DNA from: Anas platyrhynchos
Lineage: Eukaryota; Chordata; Aves; Anseriformes; Anatidae
Length of the DNA stretch: 64,000 nt
Assembly (NCBI RefSeq): GCF_047663525.1
Contig: NC_092617.1
Span: forward strand, 2,608,501 to 2,672,500
Direction: 5' to 3'
Shown: positions 9,689 through 21,559 of the stretch, one piece after another
Position numbering within the stretch: the first letter of the stretch is position 1
How the letters are laid out: each line of letters starts with the position of its first letter
Program-made: the position numbers and the translations under genes
The notes under the pieces: generated by a model
The model's database searches: none
Seen by the model: only the letters and a program-made list of their open reading frames with translations
Told to the model about the DNA's origin: nothing

Positions 9689-10753
9689 AGCAGGGTGTCA
9701 TGGTTCCACTCGAGTGGGCAGCCGAGCTCCACCACAGCTGTTCTCTCACTCCCCCTCCTCAAAGAGGAATGGGGAGAAAATATGTGAAAAGGGCTCAAAG
9801 GTTGAGATAAGGATGAGAAAATCACTCAGTAATTATTGTAACGGGCAAAACAGACTCAGCATAAGGAGATAGTAAGATTTATTGCTCATTACTAACAAGC
9901 TAGAGAAGTGAGAAACAAAGGAAAGAAACCAAAAGCACCTTCCCCCCGATCCACCCTCTTCCACCTCCTCCCCCCGAGCGGTGCAGGGGAATGGGGGAAT
10001 GGGGGTTATGGTCAGTCTACAGCACTTCTTCTCTGGTGCTCCTTCTCGGTCACTCTCGTCCCCTGTGCTGTGGGGTCCCACACACAGGATACAGTCCTTG
10101 ATGAACTGATCCGGCATGGGCTTCCCACAGGCAGCAGCTCTTCCAGAACTGTTCCAGATATGGGTCTGTACCACGGGGTCCATCCCTCAGGAGCAAACTG
10201 CTCCAACCTGGCTCCCCCACAGGCAGCAGCTCCTGCCAGGTCATCTGCTCCTGCGTGGGCTCCTCTCCACGGGCTACAGGTCTGGCCTGGGATCTATTCT
10301 GGTAGGGGTCTTCCACAGGCGGCACCCTCCGTCGTTGCAGGGCCACCTGCTCCACCGTGGTCTCCTCCACGGGCTGCAGCGTGGAACCCTGCTCCACCGT
10401 GGTACTCCATGGGCTGCGGGGGGACATCCTGCTTCACCATGGGCCTCACTACAGGCCGCAGGAGACTTCTGCTCCAGCGCCTGGAACACCTCTCCCCCTC
10501 CTTCTGCACTGACCTTGGTGCCTGCAAGGCCGTTCCTCACTGCTCTCACTCTCCCAGCTGCTGTGTGGCGCAGCGTTTTTTTTCCCTGTCTTAAATCTGC
10601 TCTCACAGAGGCGCAAAACAACATGGCTTATTGGCTCAGCTCTGGAAAGCAGTGGGGCCCTTCCCAAACATGGGGCAGCTTCTAGATCCTTCTCACAGAA
10701 ACCACCCCTATGGCCCCCTGCTACCAAAAACTTGCCATGTAAACCCACTACAA
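9689..10753 (-). mobile_element. ERV LTR, about 1.06 kb
   Basis: Read on the minus strand it begins TGTAGTGGGTTTACATGGCA and ends in ...CCATGACA, giving the TG...CA ends of an LTR. The same start type (TGTATTGGGTTTGATGGCA) appears on the plus strand at 46971, inside another provirus. The minus strand has GC-rich, imperfectly repeated 'gcagcagctcct' and 'ctccacgggctgcag' type segments in the middle. No clean target duplication is visible, so it may be a solo LTR with eroded edges or still attached to ERV sequence on its right. Its insertion interrupts unit C. Confidence 0.75.
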
Positions 10754-11597
10754 ATATATTGCCTGCCTTCTTCGGTAAATCACTCGTAATGTTACTCATG
10801 ATTGGCGAAGCCTGTGGGTCTTGTGTTGTTGTGTTTTTTCCAATTGTACTTTATCAAATGTTGTCCACAGAGAAATATAATTCTTCATTTTGCTTGTGTA
10901 TTTAAACCAATTAAAGTGCCTTTTCGTCTTATGTCCTTCCTCTGAGGTCTTTTCTGTGGCTGCAGAGGCAGTGCCTATGTGCAGGGTGCAGAGGAAAAGA
11001 GTCACGGCCCAGTAGTCCAGCCCTAGAGCACCAGGACTTGGCACATGCAGAGCTGTTCTCCTACCACTGCCACCCTCTCCTGCTGAGCCCTGCTGGCGGT
11101 GTAAGGCCTGGCTGCTCCTGGAGCTTGGTCCAGTATTGCTGTGTGGCTATGCTGGGACTGCAGGCCAAAGTGCAAGAGCTGAATGCAGCTCTGTGATGTG
11201 CTTCCTTGAGCCTCCGGGGTCCCTGTGCCCATTCCTCATGCTATGGGGCATCTCAGAGGAAGGCGATGCACTGCAATGCTGAGGTGCCTCCCAGCCTCTG
11301 CAGTGGCTGCAGGAGCCAGAGGGACCTGCAAGTGCTGCAGTGCATTGCCTGTGTGTGTGCAAGGCAGAGACTCGTGTCTCTGAACAGCCCAGTGTAGATG
11401 AGCAGTGCACGAGGCCAGTTCAGATGTTGGCACCTCACCGACCCCTGACATTTCTCTGTGCAGAACTCCAGTAATTACCCCCAGTGTTTCTATGAGATTT
11501 CTGTCACCCTCCTTGCACAGGTTCATTGCAAATGCCTCTCTCTGACTTAACACATTACCCTGCTTTTTGGACTGGTGGTGACAGTAAACTGGTGGCT
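10754..11597. other. No recognised gene
   Basis: About 840 bases with short frames on both strands and no domain I recognise. The part next to the LTR could be 3' internal ERV sequence. Some 'ctgtggctgcag' phrases near 10960 recall unit C, so the LTR may split that unit. Confidence 0.35.
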
Positions 11598-11660
11598 GTT
11601 GGTGACAGCCAACATGGCTTCACACAGGGCAGATCGTGCCTGACAAACCTGGTGGCCTGT
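11598..11660 (+). mobile_element. CR1 reverse-transcriptase scrap
   Basis: Reads [18 protein letters not shown], the CR1 RT block also seen as [16 protein letters not shown] in the intact CR1 at the right edge. It is cut at 11661 by an LTR beginning TGTGGTGG. Confidence 0.8.
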
Positions 11661-12082
11661 GGTGGTTTTATTCAGGTGGGCAGCCGAGCTTCACCACAAC
11701 CGCTCTCACACTCCCCCTCTCCTCAAAGAGGAAGGGGGAGAAAATACAACACAGAGAACTTGAGGTTTGAGATGAGGAAGGTTTAATTAAAGGGAAAGGG
11801 GATGGGGAGGAAAAAAAAAAAAAAGAAGAGACAATAAGTCCGTGTGAAAGAAGTACAGATAGAGGGAATAAAAAAATTATTCTCTACTTCCCATCAATGA
11901 GCGATGTTCGGCCACATCCTGGGAAGCAGGGCCTCAAAACACGTAGTGGTTGTTCAGGAGGAACAGCCCCCTCCCACACGAGATCCCCCCCTTTAATTGC
12001 TGTGTGTGATATCAGGTGTTACAGAATATCCCTTTGGTTGGTTTAGGTCAGCTGCCCTGGCAATGTCCCCTCCCTGTCACTT
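11661..12082 (-). mobile_element. ERVL-type LTR fragment
   Basis: Homologous to the distal half of the LTR at 12083-12866: both have the 'tgtggtggtttta' end, a CCCCCTC / GAGGGGGAG stretch, a 'ttaattaaaggg' stretch, 'ctctacttccca' and 'aatgagcgatg', and 'ggttggtttaggtcagctgccc'. It contains an A-run at about 11811-11824. Two partial LTRs of one family therefore sit side by side in the same orientation. Confidence 0.7.
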
Positions 12083-12866
12083 GCTGTGGTGGTTTTATCG
12101 TGCTGGGCAGCAAAACCCTACAATCACTCTCTCACTCCCCTCCTTTAGATGAGGAGGGGGAGAAGTAAAGCAAAGAAAAACTCACGGGTTGAGATAAGGA
12201 TAATTTAATTAAAGGGAAATAATAATAATAATTAAATAAAGACTATTATGAACTAAACAATTTAACTAAGGGGAAATAAAAAGGGAAAGGGGAAAAGGGA
12301 GGGGAAAAGGGAAAAATAAGAAGGGAGGAAAACCTCTCAGAGGTTGGACTTGATGATCTTGAGGTCTCTTCCAACCTAGAAATTCTGTGTGTGATTCTGT
12401 GTGTGAAAACAAACAAATAAAATGAATGAAGGCTATATGGAAGTGCAGAGGAAAGAAATTACTCTCTACTTCCCACAAATGAGCGATGATTGACCACGTC
12501 CTTGAAGCAAGGCCTCAACGCACACAGCCGGTGTTCAAGAGGAGGACCGATGTTTTCCCAACGAGAGCCCACCCCTCCCCATTTCTTCCTGTTTCCACCT
12601 TTTATTGCTGAGTGTGACATCACATGGTATGGAATACCCCTTTGATTGGTTTAGGTCAGCTGCCCTAGTGATGTTTCTCTCCTCACTTTTTGCCCACCCC
12701 CTAGGAGGGTTAGAGAAAGGCCTAATACTGTGCCACTGCTGCTCAGCAGTAGACACAACACTGGTGTGATAACACTGCTGTTCCAGCTACAAGTACAGAG
12801 TACGGCACTGTATGGGCTGCTGCTGGGAAAGTTAACATTCCAGCCAGACCCAATACAACCTCCACC
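12083..12866 (-). mobile_element. ERVL-type LTR
   Basis: On the minus strand it starts TGTATTGGGTCTGGCTGGAA at about 12866, directly after a purine-rich tract (AAGGGGTGGAGG), and ends ...AACCACCACA near 12083. It therefore looks like the 3' LTR of the ERVL whose integrase lies at 13211-13755 on the same strand. A CR1 tail at 12335-12410 interrupts it. Confidence 0.75.
12335..12410 (+). mobile_element. CR1 3'-tail insertion inside LTR
   Basis: Contains 'cagaggttggacttgatgat', 'gaggtctcttccaacctag' and then 'attctgtgtgtgattctgtg', the CR1 3' end. It lies within the LTR at 12083-12866, so it is younger than that LTR. Confidence 0.8.
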
Positions 12867-13210
12867 CCTTATTCCATAACATTTGTGTCACACTCAGATC
12901 CCCATACTTTAGCATACAAGCATCCTCATCATTATTCCTTGTCCTTTAACAGGACAAGGATTTAATAGGACAAGATTAATAGGCAGGTGTATCTTCTCAT
13001 TCCATAGGTCTTTCTTGGAAAACGTTCATAAGAACTGTTGATGATTAGGTCTTCATCTGCCAAAGTGGCCACTCAAGACAGGTGGAGTTGGATGTCTGGA
13101 CGCGAGCACCAGCTTAGCACAAGTCCTTGTTGCACTGCCCGGCTCCTTGCAACGTTGACCTGTCGTTGATCCTACAGCATCTTCCTACAACATATAACTT
13201 AGATTACAGA

Positions 13211-14387
13211 TTAGTTTTCTCTCAGTGTCAAATCTCCTTGAGGCACACACTTGATATCCCCATTCCTTTGCATGACCCACCAGGTATACCCTGGTCCTTG
13301 GGCAAAGACAATCCCACGAGTGGGTTTGCCTTTTCCCGAGGCAGGAGCAACCCATACTGCCTTCCCCATCCACCTTCCTACATGCACTACGGGAACTTTA
13401 GCTCCTTTCACAGTGTGTAGGGGTTTTGTTTCAGCAGGACCAGCACGGCTGTCAGACCCCTTATTGTTAACTAGCCAAGTGGCTTCTGGTAGATTTGTGT
13501 CCCATTGTTTCCATGTCCCAGCACCTAATGCTCGTAACATAGTCTTTAACAGTCCATTGTACCTCTCAACCTTCCCAGAGGCTTGTGGGTGATAAGGGAT
13601 GTGGTACACCCACTTAATACCATGCCTCTTTGCCCAGGAGGTAACAAGATTGTTTCGGAAATGACTCCCATTGTCAGACTCAATTCTCTCTGGTGTACCA
13701 TGACGCCACAATACTTGTCTTTCCAGGCCCAAGATAGTGTTTCGGGCCGTGGCATGGTTTACAGGGTATGTTTCCAGCTACCCAGTAGTTGCTTCTACCA
13801 TGGTGAGTATGTACCGTTTGCCTTGGCGGGTTTTTGGAAGTGGTCCAATATAGTCAATTTGGCAGGCCTCACCATATTGAAACCCTAGCCATCTCCCCCT
13901 GTTCCAGGGAGATTTTACCTTCATGGCTTTCTTGATTGCAGCACAGGTCTCACACTCATGGGTAACCTGTGTGATGGCTTCAATGGTCAAGTCCAACCCT
14001 CGATCACGAGCCCATCTGTAAGTGGCATCCCTCCCCAGATGTCCTGATGTTTCATGGGCCCATCGAGCTACAAACAGCTCACCCTTACGTTCCCAGTCTA
14101 GGTCCACCTGAGCCACTTCAATTTTCGAAGCTCGATCCACTTCTTCGTTGTTCCGATGTTCTACAGTAGCGCGACTCTTGGGCATGTGGGCATCTACATG
14201 ACGTACTTTAACATCCAGGTCTCCTATCCGGGCAGCAATATCTTGCCACAGGGTAGCAGCCCAGATAGGTTTACCTCTGCGCTGCCAGTTGCTCTCTTTC
14301 CATTGCTGCAGCCACCCCCACAGAGCATTTGCCACCATCCATGAGTCAGTATAAAGATACAATACTGGCCAATTTTCTCTTTCGGCG
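13211..14387 (-). pseudogene. ERVL pol remnant: RNase H end and integrase
   Basis: Two minus-strand open stretches (13778-14362 and 13211-13755). The first begins with an RNase H-like YTDSWMVANAL, has an HxxxH...CxxC zinc-binding part (SGHLGRD ... CETCAAI) and enters the integrase core at QIDYIGPLP. The second has the core motifs IESDNGSHF and HPQASGKVERYN and runs into a C-terminal domain. Frames are broken between the two, so this is a dead copy. A CR1 abuts at 14388, and the RT half of the same type of element lies at 16814-17900 on the same strand. Confidence 0.85.
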
Positions 14388-15507
14388 ATATCATAGAATC
14401 ATAGAATCATAGAATATCCTGAGTTGGAAGGGACCCTTAAGGATCATCAAGTCCAACTCTTGACACCGCACAGGTCTACCCAAAAGTTCAGACCATGTGA
14501 CTAAGTGCACAGTCCAATCTCTTCTTAAATTCAGTCAGGCTCGGTGCAGTGACCACTTCCCTGGGGAGCCTGTTCCAGTGTGCAACCACCCTCTCTGTGA
14601 AGAACTTCCTCCTGATGTCAAGCCTAAACTTCCCCTGCCTCAGCTTAACCCCGTTCCCGCGGGTCCTGTCGCTGATGTTAAGGGAGAAAAGGTCTCCTGC
14701 CTCTCGACACCCCCTTACAAGGAAGTTGTAGACTGCGATGAGGTCTCCCCTCAGCCTCCTCTTCTCCAGGCTGAACAGGCCCAGTGCCCTCAGCCGTTCC
14801 TCGTACGTCTTCCCCTCCAGGCCTTTCACCATCTTCGTCGCCCTCCTCTGGACACTCTCCAACAGTTTCATGTCCTTTTTATACTGTGGTGCCCAGAACT
14901 GCACACAGTACTCGAGGTGAGGCCGCACCAGCGCAGAGTAGAGCGGGACAATCACCTCCCTCGACCTACTAGCGATGCCGTGCTTGATGCACCCCAGGAC
15001 ACGGTTGGCCCTCCTGGCTGCCAGGGCACACTGCTGGCTCATATTCAACTTGTTGTCTACCACGACCCCCAGATCCCTCTCTTCTATTCTGCTCTCCAGC
15101 GTCTCATCGCCCAGTCAGTACGCGCAGCCAGGGTTTCCCCGTCCCAGGTGCAGGACCCGGCACTTGCTCTTATTGAACTTCATGCGGTTGGCGATCGCCC
15201 AGCTCTCCAACCTATCCAGATCCCTCTGCAAGGCCTTTCCACCCTCAACAGAGTCCACAACTCCTCCAAGTTTGGTGTCATCAGCAAACTTGCTCAAAAT
15301 GCCTTCTATTCCTACATCCAGATCGTTTATAAAAATATTGAAAAGTACCGGCCCTAAAATGGAGCCTTGAGGGACCCCACTGGTGACCGCCCGCCAGCCT
15401 GACGCAGCCCCATTTACCATAACCCTTTGGGCCCTGCCCGTTAGCCAATTGCTCACCCATCGTATGATGTTTTTATTTAGCTGTATGGTGGACATTTTGT
15501 CCATATC
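14388..15507 (-). mobile_element. CR1 LINE, 5'-truncated, young
   Basis: The minus-strand 3' end carries the ATTCTATGATTCTATGATTC repeat (14388-14413). The RT C-terminal half is readable in 15115-15504 ([21 protein letters not shown]) and 14488-15063, all in one frame. Against the intact copy at 61609-64000 it has a single in-frame nonsense codon: the YRLGDE arginine codon is now TGA near 15115. It ends at about 15507, just after VDKMSTIQL. Insertion was by target-primed reverse transcription with 5' truncation, as is usual for CR1. Confidence 0.9.
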
Positions 15508-15799
15508 TGATTCAGTCTCGTCCTATTAAGCAGAGATTAGGCAGGTCCATTTCAGGAGCTCTGACTGTTGCTGCCTGATGGTGTCCCTCAAAGCAGGGGA
15601 CTCTGCTGTGGGCAGTGTAGTTAACAGTCCTTACCTATAAAAAGAAGTAAAGAGGAACATGGGGTACTCTCAGATTTGTTTAACTCCTGATATGAACAAA
15701 TTGTTGCTCCCAATTGCTCTAATGTCAGAGAAGGGCTGTAGCAATTTATTTTTTCTATACTGTCATTCCTCCTGCACTACAAGTGAAACCTTGAAACAT
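15508..15799. other. No recognised feature
   Basis: Nearly 300 bases with no family resemblance that I can see. Confidence 0.3.
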
Positions 15800-16640
15800 T
15801 CTCAGCGTCACAGATACTATTCCTCTAGTGCAGAGTGTACTTCAGAGAGCACAGCCAGTCTGTCCATCTGTTCTGGTCTCAGCTGCCCTGTGCTGGTGGG
15901 AGAGAAGAGCAGTGATTGTCCCAGGGAGGTGCCTGAGCCCTCCCTCACGCAGCATTTCTGGCAGCAGCTGCCTCTCACTGCCTGCCCGTGTCCTTGCTGG
16001 GAACTGGTTCTTTGTCCCCACATCTCTTTCCTGTCCATGCTAACAGACTCCATCTCACAAGCTATGTGCTCATACTCACTCAGATTCCACTCCACTGCAA
16101 GAATCTTAAAGCAGAGAATCCAAAAAAGCCTTTCTCTTCAGACTAACCAAGCCTCAGTCTTCCTCCTGAAATGCCCATTCATAAATGCCATTCTCTAAAG
16201 TATCTCCTAGTCCAAATTACAAGTAGAGTGAGACCCACCCTGACAGATACTATCAGCCATCGGATGTGTCAGTTGTAGAAGACCCCTCTGGCAACCCCAC
16301 CTGCAGTGCCCTGCTGCCAGAGCCTCATGGTGCCAAGAGCCTGCAGATGTGTCCTGCCACATGCTGCAATCTGTTGTTGTGCTCCTCAGTGCCTCCAAGC
16401 CCTCTCTCCTTCTGTCCTCTCTGTGTGCCAGCTGCGGTCAGAGCCCCCAGCCCTGCTGTGCTGTGCAGAGGAGCTGTTCCTGGGCACAGCTGGCTCTCTG
16501 CAGCGCTTGCCAGGAGCTCCCCTTGGGTCCAGGAGCCCGGCCCAGCTCAGCAGCACAGCACCCGACCATGGCATCGCTTGCTCTGTGCCCTTGGTCTCCC
16601 TGGAGGTGTCCCCAAGGCCTCAGGGCTGACAGCTCCCCAA
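15800..16640 (-). repeat. Truncated OR-module fragment (unit B and upstream) without an OR
   Basis: Matches the reverse complement of about 35960-36830, including 'cagcatttctggcagcagct' (15950-15970), the 'tatcagccatc' landmark near 16250 and the 'gtgctgtgcagaggagctg' unit B part near 16455. No OR coding exon adjoins it. It lies between two halves of an ERVL pol remnant. Confidence 0.7.
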
Positions 16641-16813
16641 GGCAGCAGGGTCTCTGCTGGGGTGTGGTGGTTGAAACACACTGAACGCATCACCAACTGC
16701 CCTTCTCTGAACACAGGGGAGATGACTTTTACAAGGGTGATCAGTGCTTTTAAACTGTGGTTGTCAAACATGATGTGCTTTAACCTGGCAGGCAGCTCAG
16801 CACCACATGTCTG

Positions 16814-17900
16814 TTATCTCACAACCACCTCCAAATAGACAATGGGTTGAAATGCAATACAAGCTTTCAGAAGGATTTGGAACTTTTGCTTCCCTTTCTC
16901 AAATACTTCTTCTGCTGTGGTGCCCCATGTGATGATGACACTAGCATGCTGGAGTTGTTCAGGAGCTTCCCTGTGTTCTTGAGCACTCTGTGTCAGCCCA
17001 TGGCAAATGGTAGGGCTGTGTTTCCAGCCCTGGCGCAGTTGATTCCAGGTGGGCAGTACACCCCTCCATGTGAAAGCAAAGTGTGGCTTGTGTACTGCTG
17101 TGAAAGGGATGGACAAAAATGCATTAGGAATATTAATTGTGGCATAACACTTGACTGCCTTTGACTCCAGTTCATATTGAATGAAGTTCTAGCATACCCG
17201 GCACAGCAGCACTCGGTGGTGGTGGGACTTGATTCAGGCCACAGAAGTCCATCGTTATCTTTGACTCACCATTAGAATTTTGCACTGTCCATATGGGACT
17301 ATTAAAGGGTGAGAGAGTCTTACTGATCAGTCCCTGGCTCTCCAGTCGATGAACCAGCTCATGAAGGGGAGTCAGGGAGTCTCTGTTAGTGCAATATTGC
17401 CTCAGGTGCACGGCTGGTAGCGATTGGCACCTGCTGCTCATTGGCCATCAGCACCTCCAGAGCAGAAGGGTCCTGTGAAAGAGTGGGCAAGGTAGACACA
17501 ACTGGTTAATGTCCTCCATCTCCCGGGCAGCTATGCCAAAAACCCACCAGTGAAATTTGGATCTTGCAAGTACCCTCTTTGAAGCAGTCTATGCCAAGGA
17601 TGCACAAAGGCTCCAGGCTAGTCTCAGTGGGATGCTTTTGCCACTCTTTCCCTGTTAGACTCACTTCAGCCTCCAGTACTGTTAACTGCTGGGATCCCCC
17701 TGTCACTCCAGAAATACAAATGGATTCTGGCCCTTGATGATATCACAGTACACTGTGCACCGCTGTCCACTAGAGCCTGATTCTGCTGTGGGCCTGATGT
17801 GCCAGGCCATTAAATCCTTAAAGTCGAATAACACACAATTGTCTGTTTTCTCCACGTGGCTTGAGGCAGGATCCCTCTAGTCCTGCTCATAGTATTCATT
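16814..17900 (-). pseudogene. ERVL pro-pol remnant: protease and reverse transcriptase
   Basis: Near 17740-17800 the minus strand reads ALVDSGAQCTVISS, an aspartic protease active-site block with DSG in place of the commoner DTG. The 17172-17441 frame reads the RT N-terminal region (LVHRLESQGLISKTLSPFNS, then MDFCGLNQV). The 16814-17116 frame reads a later RT part (FAFTWRGVLPTWNQLRQGW, then SPTICHGL). The frames are separate and the element is defective. RNase H and integrase of the same kind lie at 13211-14387, beyond a CR1 and a module fragment. Confidence 0.8.
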
Positions 17901-18049
17901 AGTGTGTCTGGAGGACTATCTGCTGGAAACTGGAGAAACAATAATCTCAGAACACCTTTTTGCCAATATTTTTCCTTGCACTTCATGTATCTGTGCCTCT
18001 AGAATGGTGGTAGATTTTTCCATCCCTTTTTCTTATGGCTTATAGGGTT

Positions 18050-21000
18050 ATCATCATGGGGAAATCCCTTCTGAAAGGGACAGAGGGCCCAATATGACAA
18101 CTGGGCCCAACCCACAGACTTCTCACGGAGAGGAGACATTGCTAAGAAAGTTAAGTGCATGGTATGGCCCACCGGCTACTACCTGTTACTGGTCTTTCAG
18201 GCTGGAAATGAAAAGGTACCAAAGAGAAGTCTGAAAGCAATCAAAAGGGACTTTAGGGCTTTGGGGACACTAATTAAAGGATCAGGGGCACAAGTTGTGT
18301 TTGCCTCTGTCCTTCCGATAAGGGGGGATCAATGCTGACAAACAGACTCATCACATTAATACATGGCTTCGGGACTGGTGCAACTGACAGAACTTTGTTT
18401 TTTTCGATCACAGGAAAGTCTATGTGACACCGGTTTCACTGGCACCAGATGGGATATGCCTCTCTCAGAGAGGATTAAGGATTTTGGCTCAGGAGTTGCC
18501 AGGGCTGATAGATAGGGCTTTAAACTAGAGTCAAAGGGGGAAAGGGATAAAACCAGGCATGCTGGTGATGAGCTGGTGATGGTGCACTAGAATCAGAGGG
18601 ACTGTGTGCCAGTGAGGCCTTTCGGTCAGCTCCACAAGGTGCTGCATGCAATGAGGTGCATTTGAAGTGCTTCTACACAAATGCATGCAGTATGAGGAAT
18701 GAAATGGATGAGTTAGAAGTCTTGGCCCTGTCCCACAGCTACGACATCATTGGCATAAGCAAAACCTGGTGGGATGAGTCCTATGGCTGGTGTGCTGCAA
18801 TAGATGGTTCCAGGCTCTTCAGGAGGGACAGGCAGGGCAGGCGAGGAGGTGGGGGTGGTGGTGATGTATGTGAAGGAGGGGCTGGACTGTAGGGAGCTTC
18901 TAGTTGGGGATGGCAATGTTGAGAACCTCTGAGTAAGGATTAAGGGATGAACAAATGGAGGGGATGTCATCGTGGGAGTCTATTACAGACCACCCAACCA
19001 GGATGATGACACCGATGAATTATTCTTTGAGGAACTAAGACATACCTTGAGATCAACTACCCTTGTCCTTATAGGGGAATTCGACTTGCCAGAAGTTAAT
19101 TGGGTATATCACACAGCTGACACGAGCAGGTCCAGAAGGTTCTTAAAGCACCTAGATGATAACTTCTTGGTGCATGTGCTAAGAGAGACAACCAGGAAAG
19201 GTGCCCTCCTTGATCTGTTGCTGGAAAACAGAGAGGGTCTTGTGGGAGACGTGGCAATTGGTGGCCGTCTTAGTCATAGAGACCATGAAGCAGTTGAGTT
19301 TAAACTTTTTTGGTGACAGAAGGAAAACTGCCACCAAAACTTCAGCCCTGGATATGGGGAAAGAAGACTTCAGGCTGCTCAGGGAACTAGTCAGCAAGGT
19401 CCCCTGGGAAGCTGCTTTTGAAGGTGTTGGCATCCATCAGTGCTGGACAGTCTTTAAGCACTGCCTCCTAAAAGCACATGATCAGGGAATTCCAAAATAT
19501 TGGAAGTCAAACAGGCAGTGCAGAAGATCAGCCTGGCTGACCAGGGATCTTCTTCTGGAGCTTAGGCATAACAAGAAATTGTATGGCTGCTGGAAGCAGG
19601 GTCAGGCAATGTGGAAGGAATCCAGGGACACTGTTCGCGTTCGTAGGGAGAAAAATTGTGTGGCCAAAGCGCAACTAGAGTTGAAGCTGGCCACATCTGT
19701 GGGAGACAATTAAAGATGTTTTTTTAGATATGTGAACAAAAAAAAGGAGAACCAAAGAAAACATAGGTCCTTTACTTGACGGGCAAGGTCTCCTCACAGA
19801 CGAGGACATAGACAAAGCAGAGACGTTTAACGCTTTCTTCACCTCTGCCTTCAATGCTGATGATGGGCTTTGGGACCCTCGGTGCCCTGAGCTGGAGAAC
19901 CATGCCAATGTGAATGACAAACTCCCAACCGACCCTGAACGTGTGCGGAATTTCCTGCTCCACCCGGATCCATACAAGTCCATGGGTCCAGATAGGATCC
20001 ATCCCAGGGTGCTTAAAGAGCCGGCTGATGTCATTGCATGACCTCTCAATTATTTTTCAATGGTCTTGGGAATCTGGAGAGGTCCCAGTAGATTGGAAGC
20101 TGGCAAATGTTGTCCCAGTTTTCAAGAAGGGCAAGAAAGAAGACCTTGTCAACTACAGGCCTGTCAGTCTCACATCAGTTCCTTGTAAAATTATGGAGAA
20201 GATTACCCTAGGAGTTATTGAAGCGCACCTGGGAGACAAAGCAGTCATTGGTCCCAGCCAACATGGGTTCATGAGGGGTAGGTCCTGTTTGACAAATTTG
20301 ATTTCCTTTTATGATAAGATCACCCATCTAGTCGATCAAGGGAAATCAGCTGATGTGATCTTTTTGGATTTCAGTAAGGCTTTTGACACAGTTTCTCAAA
20401 GGACCCTACTGGACAAAATGTCCAGCATAAAACTTAACAAAAACATCATGCAACGGATGAGCAATTGGCTGAAGGGTAGGGCTCAAAGAGTTGTGGTAAA
20501 TAGGGCCACATCAAGCTGGTGGATGGTCACCAGTGGGGTCCCCCAAGACTCCATGTTAGTGCTAGTCCTCTTCAATGTCTTTATAAATGATTTGGAGGTA
20601 GGACTAGAAGGTGTTCTGAGCAAATTTGCCAACGACACCAGACTTGGAGAAATTGCAGATTCTGCTGAGGGTAGAAAGGCCTTGCAGAGAGACCTGGACT
20701 GATTGGAGAGCTGGGAAATCACCAACCACATGAAGTTTAACAAAGACAAGTGCTGGGTCCTGCACCTGGGATGGGGCAACCCTAGCTATACATACAGACT
20801 GGGCGATGAGATGCTGGAGAACATCCCCACAGAGAGGGATCTACGGGTTGTGGTTGAAAGCAAGTTGAATATGAGCCAGCAGTGTGCCCTGGCAGCCAGG
20901 AGGACCAATCGTATCCTGGGGTGCATCAAGCACGGCATTGCTAGTCGGTCGAGGGAGGAGATTGTACTGCTCTTCTCTGCCCTGGTGTGACCTCACCATG

Positions 21001-21515
21001 AGTACTGTGTGCAGTTCTGGGCACCACAGTACAAGAAGGACATTGAACTGTTGGAGAGTGTCCAGGGGAGAGCAATGAAGATGGTGAAGGGCCTAGAGGG
21101 GAAGACGTATGAGGAGCGGCTGAGGGCACTGGGCCTGTTCAGCCTGGAGAAGAGGAGGCTGAGGGGGGACCTCATTGCAGTCTACAACTTCCTCATGAGG
21201 AGGAGCAGAGGGGCAGGAGCCGATCTATTCTCCATAATCAACAGTGATGGAACCCAAGGGAATGGCATCAAGCTCAGGCAGGGGAAGTTTACGGTGGACA
21301 TCAAGAAGTTCTTCACTTATAGGGTGATCGCACACTGGAACAGGTTCCCCAAGGACGTAGTTACTGCACCGAGCCTGTCAGAGTTTAATAAGCGTTTGGA
21401 CTGTGCCCTTAGTCATATGGTCTGAATTTTTGGGTAGACCTGTGTGGTGCCAGGAGTTGGACTTGATGATCCTTATGAGTCCCTTCCAACTCAGGATATT
21501 CTATGATTCTATGGC
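18050..21515 (+). mobile_element. CR1 LINE, near full length, decayed
   Basis: From about 18150 to 18520 the frame fragments resemble the end of CR1 ORF1 (SLKAIKRDFRALGTLIKGSG and onward). ORF2 begins near 18656 with an endonuclease start LKCFYTNACSMRN and SYDIIGISKTWWDES, then a GEFDLPEVNW block, RT blocks in 19914-20702 ([32 protein letters not shown]) and C-terminal domains to 21425. FADD has become FAND. Stops and frameshifts separate at least six pieces. The 3' UTR ends in 'attctatgattctatgg' at about 21499-21515. Confidence 0.9.
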
Positions 21516-21559
21516 ATTTTTTTTTGTGACTTTTTCCCATTGTAACAGAAGAGCGGTAG

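Noticed and set aside
9689-10753. Several 100-230 codon frames in the LTR as genes
   Set aside because: The GC-rich LTR is open on both strands by composition; the TG...CA ends and repeat family explain it.
14497-15357. 286-codon plus-strand frame antisense to a CR1
   Set aside because: Shadow of the CR1 ORF2 reading frame; a similar shadow occurs at 61618-62208.
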